A model generated the notes under the pieces. That model did no database searches and was not told the DNA's origin. It worked only from the letters and a program-made list of their open reading frames with translations. Both the position numbers and the translations under genes were made by a program. DNA of 64,000 nt from Ixodes scapularis (Eukaryota > Arthropoda > Arachnida > Ixodida > Ixodidae), in contig NW_024609884.1 in assembly GCF_016920785.2 (NCBI RefSeq), positions 36,251,035 to 36,315,034 on the forward strand. The letters are read 5' to 3'. Positions 54,101 to 64,000 of the stretch are shown one piece after another; within the stretch, counting starts at the first letter, position 1, and every line of letters starts with the position of its first letter.

Positions 54101-57100
54101 AACATATTCGTATACATATCTATACATGACGACAGGGGGGGGATCTTGACTCGCTATTATTTTGCTGCTCTGTATTTGTAACCCTTCAAATTATGCCATA
54201 TTAATTTTTTTTAAAGCCAGTCTTCTACTTTCTGTAAACAGTTTCTGTGGAACAATTTAGGGAGGACAGCATTAGTGTATCAGCCGGATATTTTGGTTGT
54301 TAACACGTTTCTGTGCTCTAAAACATGTGGTTATTTTAATTCAGTGTCATTAGTGCATACAAGTTTAAAGGAAAATTGAAAGCACCAAAGAATGCTGGTG
54401 TCTATACCCGTTATCACCTTAAGAAAAAGGCGCGAAGTAGTTCTCACGAGATTTGGTTATCGGAGGAAAAAAGCTAGGGTTTTGGCGTTTGGAACATGCA
54501 CATCTTGAAAAGCAAACATATATCCAATCTACAATTCACCTATATATATCTTAATTCTCTACATAAACGGGAAAATTAGTAATCTTCCGCAAGAAGCCAG
54601 ACTTTTTTTTACTAGGGTTCTTGAGGTGAAAACAAGTATAGACCAAGCTGCATACTGTAAAGAACTTAATCTTCATAACGACCTAATTTTGGGGAATCAT
54701 CTACTATTTGTGAGAAGTTAGTCGTGCATACAAGTCTGGTGGGGCAGTGTCGGCATTTTTTAAAGAATATTTAAAAACTCTGCTCTATTCAGCGTGAGTG
54801 CAAATGCTACTAACACACATGAATATCAATAATATATTTGAAACAAGGTGAGCCATAAGCTGGAATGCATGCCTACCTGAACAACCTTATGTATACTGCA
54901 CAACCATAGTTCTAGCCTGTTGCAGGTTAACAAAAGCAGAACAAGCTTCTTCCACAGAGCCCTCCACTCTTCACTTTAGCGGAGCGACCGCTGAAAGGAG
55001 GTGGAAAAGGATGGAGTCAACTTGCCTCCTCTCCAGCATTCTCTCTGCTTAAGAGGAAAGAGTGAAGGGCTTTGGGGGAGGAACTGGTCTCGATTTTCTT
55101 AACCTGCAACAGACACTTGTGTGAATGCGACAAGGTTGGTGCTTTTTTGCACTTTTCCCAAACCAGGGTATTGGTGAGCACTAAATTTTACCGCTTAGGT
55201 TTGTGCTCCAAGTGACCACTTTACACCACATCAGTAGTTTTGGTGATAGCATTTCAAGTCGAAGAGATATAAGCTGTAACAAGGTCGAGAATGGGGGCAC
55301 TTGGCATACATTAAAAATGATGGGAATTCAACACCACCCAAGAAGGAAGACGCCAAGAAAAGGCACATACAAGATACCCCCTTTTTTGCGAGTTTACAAA
55401 AAGGGTCGTGTCGCATTTTTAGTAAGGAAATAGGCTGCTCATGTTTTTTTTTTGTTTTTTTAGGATGCTTAGAGCACATCATAGAGTTGTTGCCATAAAA
55501 AGAGCACTATAGACCGTTTTCAAAAGTCAGAGTCACCTTGTGGCAGTCCCAAAAGCTCCAATATTGCTGCTCTAATAGCGGTGATAGGAGATGATGCTGG
55601 GCTAAATCAAGCACCCTTGATTTTGTGAATCGACGGTGTCGTAATATTGTTTCCCTTTTCTGCTCTATGCTTTCGAAGACGTTTGCTTTTTCTGGTGTGG
55701 AGGAGCTGTGTAGTGCTGCCATTAGAGTGGCGGGTTTGGCTCTGCACAGGGTAGATAGATTGACTTTTGGAAAGGGTCATTTGTGACTTTGCTGTACTAC
55801 CTTTATTTTGTGCTTTTACTAAACCATAATGCATTAAAGGGGTTGTGAAACATTTTTCTGAAATTCTGAACTATATTCTTTCACATTCATTCGTTTGATT
55901 GTCCAGAAACCTTTACTAGCATAGAAAAAGATAATTTCCGTTTTTTGGTGAACTTCTTCCTCAGTTTTTTTAATATGTCACCATAGGTAACCAATAGGAG
56001 ATTTTCGTTGTCTGCGAAAGATGGTGATGTAGACTGGACTTGATGGACAAAGCCAGTGTCAGATATTGCTTCAACAGCGGCGTCATAATCACGTCACGCA
56101 CGCAAGTCAATGGGTGACATCTGACGTCCAATATGATGCTCAGAGAATTGTAAGTTGCAGCTTCGATCAGTTGAGCCGCGTCCCAATGCGATCGTCAAAT
56201 GACAAGCTGCAAATACTGTCTGGCTTCGACCAGGAAATTGCTGATTCGCTCGCATAAGAAGGACGTGGAGGCTGGAAATATAAGCAATATTAGTCGCATT
56301 TGCATACTTAGGGGCGGCATCTCAAGTTATTCCTGGGAGACTGTGGTAAAGATAGATGAATAGAAAACTCACGACTGTACAGCCAGTTGTGGGAAAACTA
56401 CAATCTCCTAGGCCTACACCTGCAAAAATAAATGGCCCAAAACGGATGTGCTGATTTGAGAGGTCACAAGCTTGCTACTGATTTTGCAAAGTTTTAGGTT
56501 ATCCTTTTGGGATTATAATGTTTATTGCTTAACTTTGTTTTATCATAATTCTAATCCACAACCAGGTTCCACAACCGCGTTCCACATCAAATGTAAGCCG
56601 CGGCAGGACGAGCAGCATGCTTACAACAAAAGACTCGGATGTGTTTGGAACCGAAACTGTATCGCAATCGTGATGTAGTAGCATACAGCTAATACAAGAA
56701 TGCCGATAGATAACTCAGTGTTTTTATCACTCCCAATTTATTATTTCACGATTTAATAAAGTTTAATATCTCTTCAACCTTTTTACATAGCCACCGTGAC
56801 ATTTTGTTACTCATGCTACCCAAAGGTGTCGCATGGTCGTTTCAGACAGTCCAAAAAACACAATTTAAAATATGGTTTATAAAGTGCAGACATAATATTC
56901 TGTAATACTTAAAGATCAGTGTCTTTGTGGTAATGAATATATGAAAGTTAAGATCCGGCAAATACATTTTCATTTCATGACCCCTTTCAGGGGTTTCAGG
57001 ATATCTTGGCCCCCAGGGGTCAGGATATCCTGACTTTTGACGTCACCCCTTTGGTACTCTTTGTTTAAGAACAGTCAGAACAGGTGGTGAGTCATTTTGA

Positions 57101-58456
57101 GCTAATATAACAAAAAGTAAGTTACTTAGAATACCTTAGTATGTACATAAATGTTTATTCAGCTCCTTTCACCCTAGTTTGTATGTGTTTGGTGCACTCA
57201 TATTGTACATTTTAGTTTGATTTTACGTTTGAATTTCGTGCTAGTTGCAGATTTTGGCATCCAACCTTTTGTAGTTCAGGTTTTGAGTATTTGCAGGGAA
57301 CTAATCAAACCATCACATTTTCTTCAGGGAATCGAAGCACCTGCTGAGTGTGATTAAAAGCCAGTACTTTACAAACCTTTTGAACGTCGGAGGAGATGAA
57401 GAGAAAACTGGAAAGCCAATCAACCTGCCGTGGTAAGACAAAAGGTTGAAGAGTTCCCATGAGGTTGTTGGTCATACAGGCTGCTCATTTGCTTTGTGTG
57501 TTTAGTTAGTACAAAGATATGAGGGTGTACCCAAAGTAACTGGAAAACATTTTAAGTATTTGTATTCAAGATTGGAACTTGATGCTGACTGACGCAGAAA
57601 ACTACGCTACCAATACCTTGCGGCGTGATTCATAACTACAAAGTATGCAAAGTTATAATTCTGGTTATCTTTAGGTACCTCCTCATGTAGGTACCTCCTC
57701 ATGTAATGGTACATTGTTTGCTGCAGTAACTAATAGAAGGAAGAAACCCAGAAAGGAATAACAAAATCTTGTGGGAGTGCAATGATAGGACATCACTTTG
57801 CTGGGAACGACATATTGGCTTATACAATTTGCTTTGTCCGCTTTTGATTAATATCAAGACATTCTCCCCTGTCATTTGACACCTTATAAACAAATTTAAT
57901 TTTGGAGTGTCAAAGACCTTTAATTATTTTATCGCTATCTTTCATGCAAAGGTATCCTGGCGAACTGGCATGGCAGTTGGACCTTTCCCGTGTCATGATC
58001 AGAAAATCTGAGGCATACTCCCGGCTGCACAGCTTCCTGATCTCTGAGACAGAAACAGTGAGTGAAGCCCTCTGTACACTTTGCTTCTGGTGTAACTGGT
58101 TGTGGTTAAGGATTGCTCAATAATCCGAGGATTAACAAGGATAGGTTCGTTCATAATTGGCTCATGATTGTGGTCGGTCGCCACTACTCCAAAAATTGTC
58201 TAGAGCAAAACGAGTGAACTAGTAAATGGTTTCATCTAGTGCCAGTAACGATTTGCTCCTCATGGTTTTGCTGTGCTTGCTTGAGTATAGTGAGAGAATG
58301 AGAATTGAGCCGTACAGTGATTTGGAGTTTTTTCAATGCTGTGGCATCTAATGAAATAATTGACAATGTTTTCTTTCTGGTCAGGGCAACATCACACGCC
58401 AAGAAACAGTCAGCATGCTTCCACCACTGCTGCTTGATGTCAAACCCCATCACAAG
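51063..58456 (+). CDS. NSUN2: NSUN2 RNA cytosine-5 methyltransferase, first six coding exons (partial)
   Basis: NSUN2 uses S-adenosylmethionine to methylate cytosine C5 in tRNAs and some mRNAs, mainly in nucleus and nucleolus. Coding exons: 51063-51125, 51712-51786, 53998-54092, 57328-57432, 57952-58057, 58385-58456. All junctions are GT/AG and phase-compatible: 516 nt, 172 codons. Order: MGRKRHRKGQGQ (basic start), YTDIVKSNEAFEAYYKAQNI, VPEEEWDDFIKALRRGLPAA, FRITGFLPESKHLLSVIKSQ, LPWYPGELAWQLDLSRVMIR, LHSFLISETETGNITRQETV, SMLPPLLLDVKPHHK. This is the pre-catalytic N-terminal region and stops just before the expected SAM-binding motif (DMCAAPGSKT type), which lies beyond the window. The start has A at -3 and G at +4. 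Introns are 0.3-3.2 kb. Expected functional. Confidence 0.95.
51712..51786 (+). CDS. NSUN2: NSUN2 exon 2
   Basis: Acceptor TCTATTGCAG, donor GTAGGT. 25 codons: VNENGDVPLYTDIVKSNEAF and EAYYK. Confidence 0.93.
51853..52761. mobile_element. TTAA-target fold-back element with AGGCCGA ends, copy 2
   Basis: Ends AGGCCGATGTACAGTC and AGGCCGATGTACAACC; TTAA at 52762-52765, left site decayed to CTAA. The left arm 51860-52025 (continuing at about 52166-52230) pairs with the right arm 52375-52590: for example GGGGACAAAAGTCCCCAGGA and TCCTGGGGACTTTTGTCCCC. The left arm is interrupted near 52030-52170 by about 145 bp bordered by GCGCCTAA on both sides, probably another small insertion with an 8-bp duplication. 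The right 150 bp match the short form at 47203-47362. Confidence 0.82.
52766..53930. mobile_element. TTAA-target element with AGGGGCCCTGCA ends, copy B
   Basis: TTAA at 52762-52765 (shared with the element on the left) and 53931-53934. Same family as 37435-40412, inverted; matching blocks include ACTTTTTTACTGGTTTTTAA and the region of GCGGTTTCCACGTC. Carries the 161-bp TA MITE at 52880-53040. It ends 64 bp before NSUN2 exon 3. Confidence 0.88.
52880..53040. mobile_element. 161-bp TA-target MITE, copy 2
   Basis: Ends GACCAACACG and GACCGACACG, flanked by TA (52878-52879, 53041-53042). Same length and interior as 11687-11847. Confidence 0.88.
53998..54092 (+). CDS. NSUN2: NSUN2 exon 3
   Basis: Acceptor CCATTTCTAG, donor GTAAGT. 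Encodes AQNIVPEEEWDDFIKALRRG and LPAAFRITGFL plus two bases of a Pro codon. Confidence 0.95.
54093..54916. other. NSUN2 intron 3, left part
   Basis: AT-rich; no element recognised. Confidence 0.4.
54917..55112. mobile_element. 196-bp MITE with arms of about 70 bp
   Basis: Ends CTGTTGCAGGTTAACAAAA and CTGTTGCAGGTTAAGAAAA in inverted orientation; pairing extends to AGCCCTCCACTCTTCAC versus AGCCCTTCACTCTTTCC. Target duplication not fixed. Confidence 0.8.
55512..55778. mobile_element. 267-bp MITE with GACCGTTTTCAAAAGTC ends
   Basis: Left end GACCGTTTTCAAAAGTCAG, right end complement of GACCCTTTCCAAAAGTCAA. TA precedes the left end (55510-55511); the right site reads AT. Related to the GACC/TA elements at 11687 and 16684. 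Confidence 0.75.
55838..56985. mobile_element. 1.15-kb TTAA-target element with AGGGGTTGTGAAA ends
   Basis: Left end AGGGGTTGTGAAACA after TTAA (55834-55837); right end is the complement of AGGGGTCATGAAATG and its site has decayed to TTCA. No transposase recognised inside. Confidence 0.7.
57328..57432 (+). CDS. NSUN2: NSUN2 exon 4
   Basis: Acceptor TTTTCTTCAG, donor GTAAGA. Encodes ESKHLLSVIKSQYFTNLLNV and GGDEEKTGKPINLP with split Pro and Trp codons at the ends. Confidence 0.95.
57433..57951. other. NSUN2 intron 4
   Basis: No element recognised; TAGGTACCTCCTCATG is tandemly duplicated at about 57673-57705. Confidence 0.5.
57952..58057 (+). CDS. NSUN2: NSUN2 exon 5
   Basis: Acceptor TTCATGCAAAG, donor GTGAGT. 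Completes the split Trp and encodes YPGELAWQLDLSRVMIRKSE, AYSRLHSFLISETET. Confidence 0.95.
58385..58456 (+). CDS. NSUN2: NSUN2 exon 6
   Basis: Acceptor TTCTGGTCAG, donor GTTTGC. 24 codons: GNITRQETVSMLPPLLLDVK and PHHK. The next exon should begin with the SAM-binding motif. Confidence 0.95.
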
Positions 58457-58881
58457 GTTTGCTTTCTGTGTTTAGTACACCATCATGGAAAACTCAACAT
58501 TTATTGTTGAAGCTTTTGACTTGAAGACAGTGCTTTGAGTCATTTGGGAAAAAGCGATATTTGGGCTAGTTGGGGCTGCGTTCTGTATGTACTGTTCTTT
58601 GCTTACTCGGGCCTTTCTGATTGCCTGCATTAAAAGAACTAAGTTTTTTCATAGTCGTTGCTCATATTGATTATTAACCCCGTAGCACTTGCATACATGT
58701 TGACAGCAATAAAATACCTGTAAATGCGTAAGGTTCCTCACAGTACTTACAAAATGGTAATCAGGTTAAATGATAGTATTGTGTGCACATTGTGAAGTGT
58801 TTTTCAGTTTATACTAAAGATTGTGTTACATATACTGTCGAGATCAGTTATAACGAAGTCGGTTATAACTAGGGTTCGAAG

Positions 58882-59040
58882 CGGTTTAAACCGATAAAAG
58901 TATGCCGAATCCATTTTCGGAAATTCGGTTTTAACCGAAAAAGGTCAGTTTGTAGGTTCGGCGTTTTCGGTTTAAACAGATAAAAGAATGTCTAATCCGT
59001 TTTCTAAAATGCAGCTTTAACCGAAAAAGGTAACTTTTTT
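58882..59040. repeat. 86-bp tandem duplication built on TTTAAACCG palindromes
   Basis: CGGTTTAAACCGATAAAAG (58882) and CGGTTTAAACAGATAAAAG (58968), each followed by a TTTTAACCGAAAAAGG or CTTTAACCGAAAAAGG stretch. Confidence 0.85.
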
Positions 59041-61324
59041 GGCCCTTTCCAGGTGAGTGGGGGAGGGGGGGGGGGAAAGAGAGAGAGAGGGGGGTTTGCA
59101 AGGTTTGACATTGTGTGACGTCTTCGTGATTGCCCTTTTTGAAGGTTCAACATGCAACAAAAGAGGTCTTGGAGTGGCCTTCGCGGTACATCTGTGCCCT
59201 TTGTGTGATTGGGCTTAGTGTGGCAAGTTCCCGGTCCTGAAAAAAAAGTTCAGATGTGGGCTAGTATAAGGTTTTTCGCTTCTTGCACTTCAGAGGACAT
59301 CGAGGCTTAAGAGGGCGCGCTACCTCTATTTATTCGTCCGTTTCAGCCACCAGATGGCGCGCGGCTCGTAACGTGGTTGAACGCGCGACTTCTAGATGGC
59401 GCCAGTATCGAAGTGTGAAAAGGCCCGCGTTATCCGCTGCGTGAAATAGATCCTTGAAATGTGCCGTGTTCTCCCGGCGGAGGAAGTTTCTCCCTCCCTC
59501 GCGCGTGCTTGGTATGTCTGTGGTCAGTCAGCTCAGTGTGCATTGCATCGGACGTCAGTGATATTACGCGCGGTGGCCGAGTCCGGCCTCTGCGCTGTGT
59601 GATGCAGTGGGTGGCGCTCGTTTCTGTTCGGAGGTAGGAATAAAAATGTTGGTCCCCTTTTTTACGATGCTCGTTTCTATAGCTTGTTTCTTTTTTTATC
59701 TCAAGTGACCTACAGTACCGCCTCTTAGAAATCGTCCTTTGCGACGAGCGATTGAGAGTCAGGTTAGCATTTTATTTTGGTCAGCACTACACGTTCAATG
59801 GAGACCTCGGGCGGCGATGTAAATATGTATTGCTCTCCAAAGTGTGTCCAAGGTGCGCACTGACAATTGGAAATGGTATTGAAGGCGCGCGACTGCGGTT
59901 GGTAAAATACGCGCATTAGATTCACTTATTCAGTCTAATCATTTTTGCCAACGTCTCTTATCTGTTTCGACAAATGACATGGTCGATTCTATTGATAACC
60001 TTAGTTAGATTGGACGTACGGAGTGTCCGGGCTTTAAATAAATTTGCTTCGTTTATGTGAATGAATAACTGTTTTCTCTTTTCCGTGCTCGGTGCTATGC
60101 AAAAATCGCTTAGATGTTATTGTAGCGCAGTGTGGTGGCGTTTTGCACGCTGACTCGCTATTGCATTCGCTGTGCACAATATGTGTTCAGATGGAATGTG
60201 CCAAATCGTATTTCTGATCGATATGATAGATTTACTTTGCTACAGTGTTAATTATATTTTCCTAATTTAAACTGGTTCGTCCCTGATCTGAGCCTAAGTT
60301 CAAATGCGAAAGTGCAGACAGACTTAGCGTCGTAACAGCCGTAATGCGCAGAGAGAAATTAGTACCATGAAAGAAAAAAGGATACGAGGTGGCTCGGTGT
60401 TGTAGAAGTAATGAGTGTGGCAAAGGATGCCATCATACTTTTTTTTTTTTTTTTTAACTCTGCATTGCTGGAAACGCTCAAGGTACCAGCAAAGACAGCG
60501 AGCTGGCGTGAAATTTCCATTGAGCGGAAAACGAGCGTCACTTTTATTTCATCATGCGCTTTCATTTTGATATGGCTCAAAATGGGCGTGAAATAGTAAC
60601 AGGTAAGGCAACAAAATTTAGATGTTAGGTCTGGAGCACCGCTATACTCAGCCGTGTTGGGGGCATCTCTTGCGAGTCAATACAGCAAAGGTATTACGCG
60701 TCGAACTGTACGTGAGAGTTATCCATTTCAGCGAAACCTTGATTTCGCAAAACTATTGTGGCTCGTGGCTTCCAGTGCTTGGAAGCCACAAGCGAGAAAT
60801 AAATGACAGTTGATTTTGAAGGACAATCGCAACGTGGAAACCCATAAAAGAGAGTCCCGACAACACGAGAGCTTCCCCTTCTCTTCAAGTGCGTGGGTTA
60901 CGCTCTCAATCCTGCACCTGGGGTAACACTGCAGGCTCCTAAAATCGTCTTCTCTGAAGAACACAGTAGCCTCATATATTTACTATATTATAGCTACTAT
61001 ATTAACTCATATATTTCTACACTTGTATATACACGTTAATTAAACAACGTCAAACCGCATTTGTGATTAGATCTTGATGTCTACACCAACTACATTCATA
61101 TTTTTTAGGGCTTTATTGAACGATAACTTCAACAATAGTTAATGGAACACGATGGCTCGATCTCAACAAAAACCTCAACTTGCGAAGCTTCCACAGATGG
61201 TCGCTTGCGAGTATTCTCAATGTAAGACTTCAGAAGCTTTCGCTTGCCATAGGGAGCTTGCTTTCGGCTACAGCACTGCACGGGCCCGGGAAGCGCGGAG
61301 CGCGCTGCTGTGGGGAGAGGTTGA

Positions 61325-61490
61325 CTTACAAGATGACGTGTTACGTGATCACGTAAGATGGCGTCATTTCGTGTAGCGTGGTCACGTAAGATGACGTCAT
61401 TTCGTTAACGAGATCATGTAAGATGACGTGTTTGTGTCACGTGATCACGTAACATGACGTCAACTCGTATGAAGTGACGTCATCTTACGA
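61325..61490. repeat. About 38-bp tandem repeat rich in TGACGTCA
   Basis: Units of the GATCACGTAAGATGACGTCA type followed by TTTCGT, four direct and one inverted at the right end (TGACGTCATCTTAC). Each holds a CRE/ATF-like palindrome or a one-base variant, and GTGATCAC palindromes. Confidence 0.8.
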
Positions 61491-63241
61491 CAACGCCAAC
61501 AACATTAGTGCCGTCCGGAACCATTGACCTTAAAAACGCGCCTCTTCGCTTGAAGAACTGATATGCGTTGATTGTTATTTGTTTCTTTTGCCTACCACAG
61601 ACCATTCAAAAACTTGCCTTCTGAGTGCCACCAACTTCGTCTACTGGGCTGTGAAGCGCGTTCGAGCGTGTGCAATACCTCTCTAGGCCGAAAGATTGTA
61701 CACTGAGTATGCGTTCACAGCTCAATGACTTAGGCATTTTTCGTCAGGATAGATTCTCCCACGAGAAGAGCGTATGAGATATGTGAATAGAATTGGAAAT
61801 TTGAAATGTTCTTGTCCTATCGCATTTTTCTTTGGTTATCAATGCTTTTTAGCGTCATCACAAGACGTTCAACCATAATTAATACACTGGTGATTATAAA
61901 ATAAGCACCGAAAAACATGCACCGATTTTTGCTCAAGAATAAACACCTTAAAAAACATACCCTAATCATTACCCATGTCACCTTTTTGGGCAATATGTGA
62001 ATTTCCAGAAGAACAGCGCGTTATCACCCTCCCCTAGGAATACCCTGACTACAGAGCAGGCGGCCCGTTTTTCCCCGCTTTAGATTGCGGTGACCACGAA
62101 CCGTACGGAGGTCACAGGGCGTCCGTGAAAAATAAAAGGAGGCAAAGAACGATCTACTCTGTGCACGCCTCATCGCCGATTTCCAAGACTCCAAGGCCGA
62201 AGGACGTTTGTGTGAAGGATAACAATAAAATAAAACTTTGCGCCAAAAAAAAAAAAGGCCGTTTTTAAAAGAAAAAAAAGTAGAAACAAGCACAACGCGT
62301 TGACGGACCGCGAGGTTGTGGAACACTTCGCGGTCCGCTTGCCACAGGACGGTTGTCTTCGACCCATAGCTCCAAGGTGAATTTGCCACTTGCGAAAACA
62401 CGGAGACCTACCCACCGAGAACCAGGAAAGCAAGACACGCACACTGACACCTCGGCGTGCAGAATGAAACAGGATACGGGCGCGGAATCTGGCCGCGGAA
62501 GAACACCTTGCACTGTGCCGATCTCCGAACGGACGATTTCGCATTTCGTGGAGAGCGACACCGCACGGGAGAGAGAGGTACCTTATAAACAACGAAAACA
62601 AGCACCGACACCTTGGTTCTTTATATTTGCTGTAGTTACGGAACAGATCGACTTACATGAATAATTTGGATATTATTGGATTCCGTAATCAATTTAGAAG
62701 ACATTAAATGCAACACTTCTTATGTTTGCATTTAGATAATTTTGTAAATTCGCTCCGAACGCAAGAGTGCCGAATTAGCCGATTTTGACCATTTTTATGA
62801 ATTTTTTAAGAATATAATTAAATTTATAATGAAACATTTGTTGCGCTTAATGTCTCGATAATGACTCAATGTCTTTAAGGCCGAAATTTTCAAGAAGATC
62901 CGCGCAGCCGTTATTACGTGAGAAGTTTTTAAGTTGGTGAAAAACCTCATGTATTCTCTACAGGGCTCTGAGGTGCGCCATCTTAACACCATCTTTCAAA
63001 CTTCATTGTAGTTAAAAACATAAATACAATGGATTTTTTTTTTTCGCCATTTTGCTGGTTTTTGTGCAGTCATCACCTCAGACGGTCACATCGTCAGAAT
63101 GGGAAGGAAAATGAAGCACGCTGAAGATTATGCCCGCGAATTCTGCAATTTTGAGGTGTGTCCTGACGGAAGTTGTTGCGAAGACCACATATTTATATGT
63201 GTCGGTTATTCTTTGAGAGATCACAAATATCACAGCTTTAA

Positions 63242-64000
63242 CCCTTTGCGGTCATGAGTCAGGCCTCGCCCGACATCACTGGACTTCCGTTGCGGTCAGG
63301 TGTCGGGCGTCGCCCAACAATCCGTCAAGCGTGGCCAAATCATGCGCTTGCGGTTTGGTGGTGCCATCGATGGGAGGGTATTTGAAGTCTTCGTTTGGGC
63401 AGCTTTTCTCCGTCTCTCAGAGATGGCAGCACATTACATAAGCGATGGAATGTTTTTCAAACCCGCGTCTCGCGCGATGAACGCTCGTGCTCCGCGCGTT
63501 GACAAGACTGCATGGCTTCCTTTTCTCTGCGTGCTTTTTACGGAAACTCTTTGCGCGAATTCGCTGAGAGCGAAGGTGATTTCAGTGAAGAAGAGAACTA
63601 TATTCTTCTTTCAGAAGAAGAAATGAGCTCTAATGACAGCGAGCTTACCGATGAGGACGAAGACGCTGCAGGAGATGGCAATTGTGGAGACGCTCCACCA
63701 CATGGACCTTCCTTACTCTCGAGACCTTCCCGATTTTCCTGCTCTTCCATTCACTGTCAGCAGTCCAGGGGCACAGGCACACATCTCGAATCTCCACTCT
63801 GAACTGGACTACTTTCAGCTGTTTTTCACGGACAAACTGATGGAAGAAATTGTGCAAAAAACCAACAGGTATGCATGGGAAAAAATTGCAAACGCTCAGC
63901 CCCTTCCGGAACAGTCAGTGTGGGAAAGCTGGGAAGATGTCACAGTGCCTGAATTCAAAGCCTTCCTTGGTGTGGTGATGAACATGGCACTGAACCCAAA
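63242..64000 (+). mobile_element. piggyBac-like transposon, left end, runs off the window
   Basis: Begins CCCTTTGCGGTCATG directly after TTAA (63238-63241), the classic piggyBac layout. The subterminal motif TTGCGGTCATGAGTCAGG recurs about 43 bp on as TTGCGGTCAGGTGTCGGG, each followed by TCGCCC. The transposase reading region follows. It sits in what should be NSUN2 intron 6. Confidence 0.85.
63512..64000 (+). CDS. piggyBac-like transposase, N-terminal part
   Basis: An acidic N-terminus (FAESEGDFSEEENYILLSEE, NDSELTDEDEDAAGD) is typical of piggyBac proteins. After a frame change near 63670-63700, the frame that stays open to the window edge reads LHSELDYFQLFFTDKLMEEI, VQKTNRYAWEKIANAQ, VPEFKAFLGVVMNMALNPK. 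These match the start of the DDE_Tnp_1_7 domain ('yF.lFf...l...iv..TN.ya' and 'fkaFlG..l.Mgl'). The catalytic Asp residues are outside the window. The frame change could be a mutation, or the acidic part may belong to an upstream frame, so whether this copy is intact cannot be judged here. Confidence 0.78.

Larger units (their letters stand above)
58457..63241. other. NSUN2 intron 6 (start), mostly unassigned
   Basis: No NSUN2 exon recognised here. Holds a two-unit duplication (58882-59040), short pogo-like motifs at 58838-58870, a TGACGTCA-rich tandem array (61325-61490) and T runs. Two sites of the CCACCAGATGGCGC / CTAGATGGCGCC kind lie at 59347 and 59391. Confidence 0.5.

Noticed and set aside
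59340..59405. CTCF-like sites CCACCAGATGGCGC and CTAGATGGCGCC
   Set aside because: AGATGGCGC-type words occur at several other points of the window (16690, 28250, 29402), often in repeats, so a binding role cannot be claimed from sequence alone.
63095..63230. Possible further NSUN2 exon (GAATGGGAAGGAAAATGAAG resembles exon 1)
   Set aside because: The likeness is limited to the start Met-Gly-Arg-Lys. The reading that follows does not match any NSUN2 region, and exon 1 is already placed.

Overview
This is an animal (metazoan) nuclear window. It holds two spliced, arthropod-like housekeeping genes inside DNA built mostly of broken and nested transposable elements. The mix of families (hAT, Tc1, Tigger/pogo, piggyBac, MULE, Penelope with GIY-YIG, I-type and SGNH-bearing LINEs, a short-gag Gypsy element, many TTAA- and TA-target MITEs) and the long introns suggest a chelicerate, most likely a hard tick. 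That species guess is inference; the sequence itself supports only 'animal, probably arthropod'. I see no bacterial genes, operons or CRISPR array.

Layout. 0.4-3.4 kb: a decayed hAT transposase (minus strand) split by a 991-bp MITE with an exact TA duplication. 4.2-10.1 kb: an Hsp110/HSPA4 pseudogene (plus strand) split by a nearly full-length but mutated Gypsy element (minus strand) whose 3' LTR was lost in a deletion that also took part of the host pseudogene. 10-17 kb: sparse, with a Tc1-like transposase remnant, a LINE 3' fragment and small MITEs. 17.6-20.9 kb: a 17-bp minisatellite split by a TIR element that is itself split by a Tigger/pogo transposon. 22.3-27 kb: an almost complete but broken I-type LINE abutting an R2/NeSL-like fragment. 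29-33.4 kb: a MULE fragment, a short perfect hairpin, and a roughly 1.7-kb palindrome made of two inverted Penelope-like copies.

36.7-50.6 kb: SYF2, a spliceosome-associated factor, on the minus strand. All six coding exons are present, with clean splice sites and a 227-residue open product. Its last two introns hold two opposed LINE copies flanking exon 5, and chains of TTAA-target elements that share their target sites. 51.1 kb to the right edge: NSUN2, the tRNA/mRNA cytosine-5 methyltransferase, on the plus strand. Its first six coding exons (172 codons) are present; the catalytic part lies beyond the window. The two start codons are 511 bp apart in divergent orientation, so a shared promoter region is likely. 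The window ends inside a piggyBac-like transposon within NSUN2 intron 6.

The two real genes are not known to act in one pathway; both concern RNA (splicing, RNA methylation). Everything else is mobile or repeat DNA. The most unusual structure is the set of TTAA-target elements joined end to end at single shared TTAA sites.
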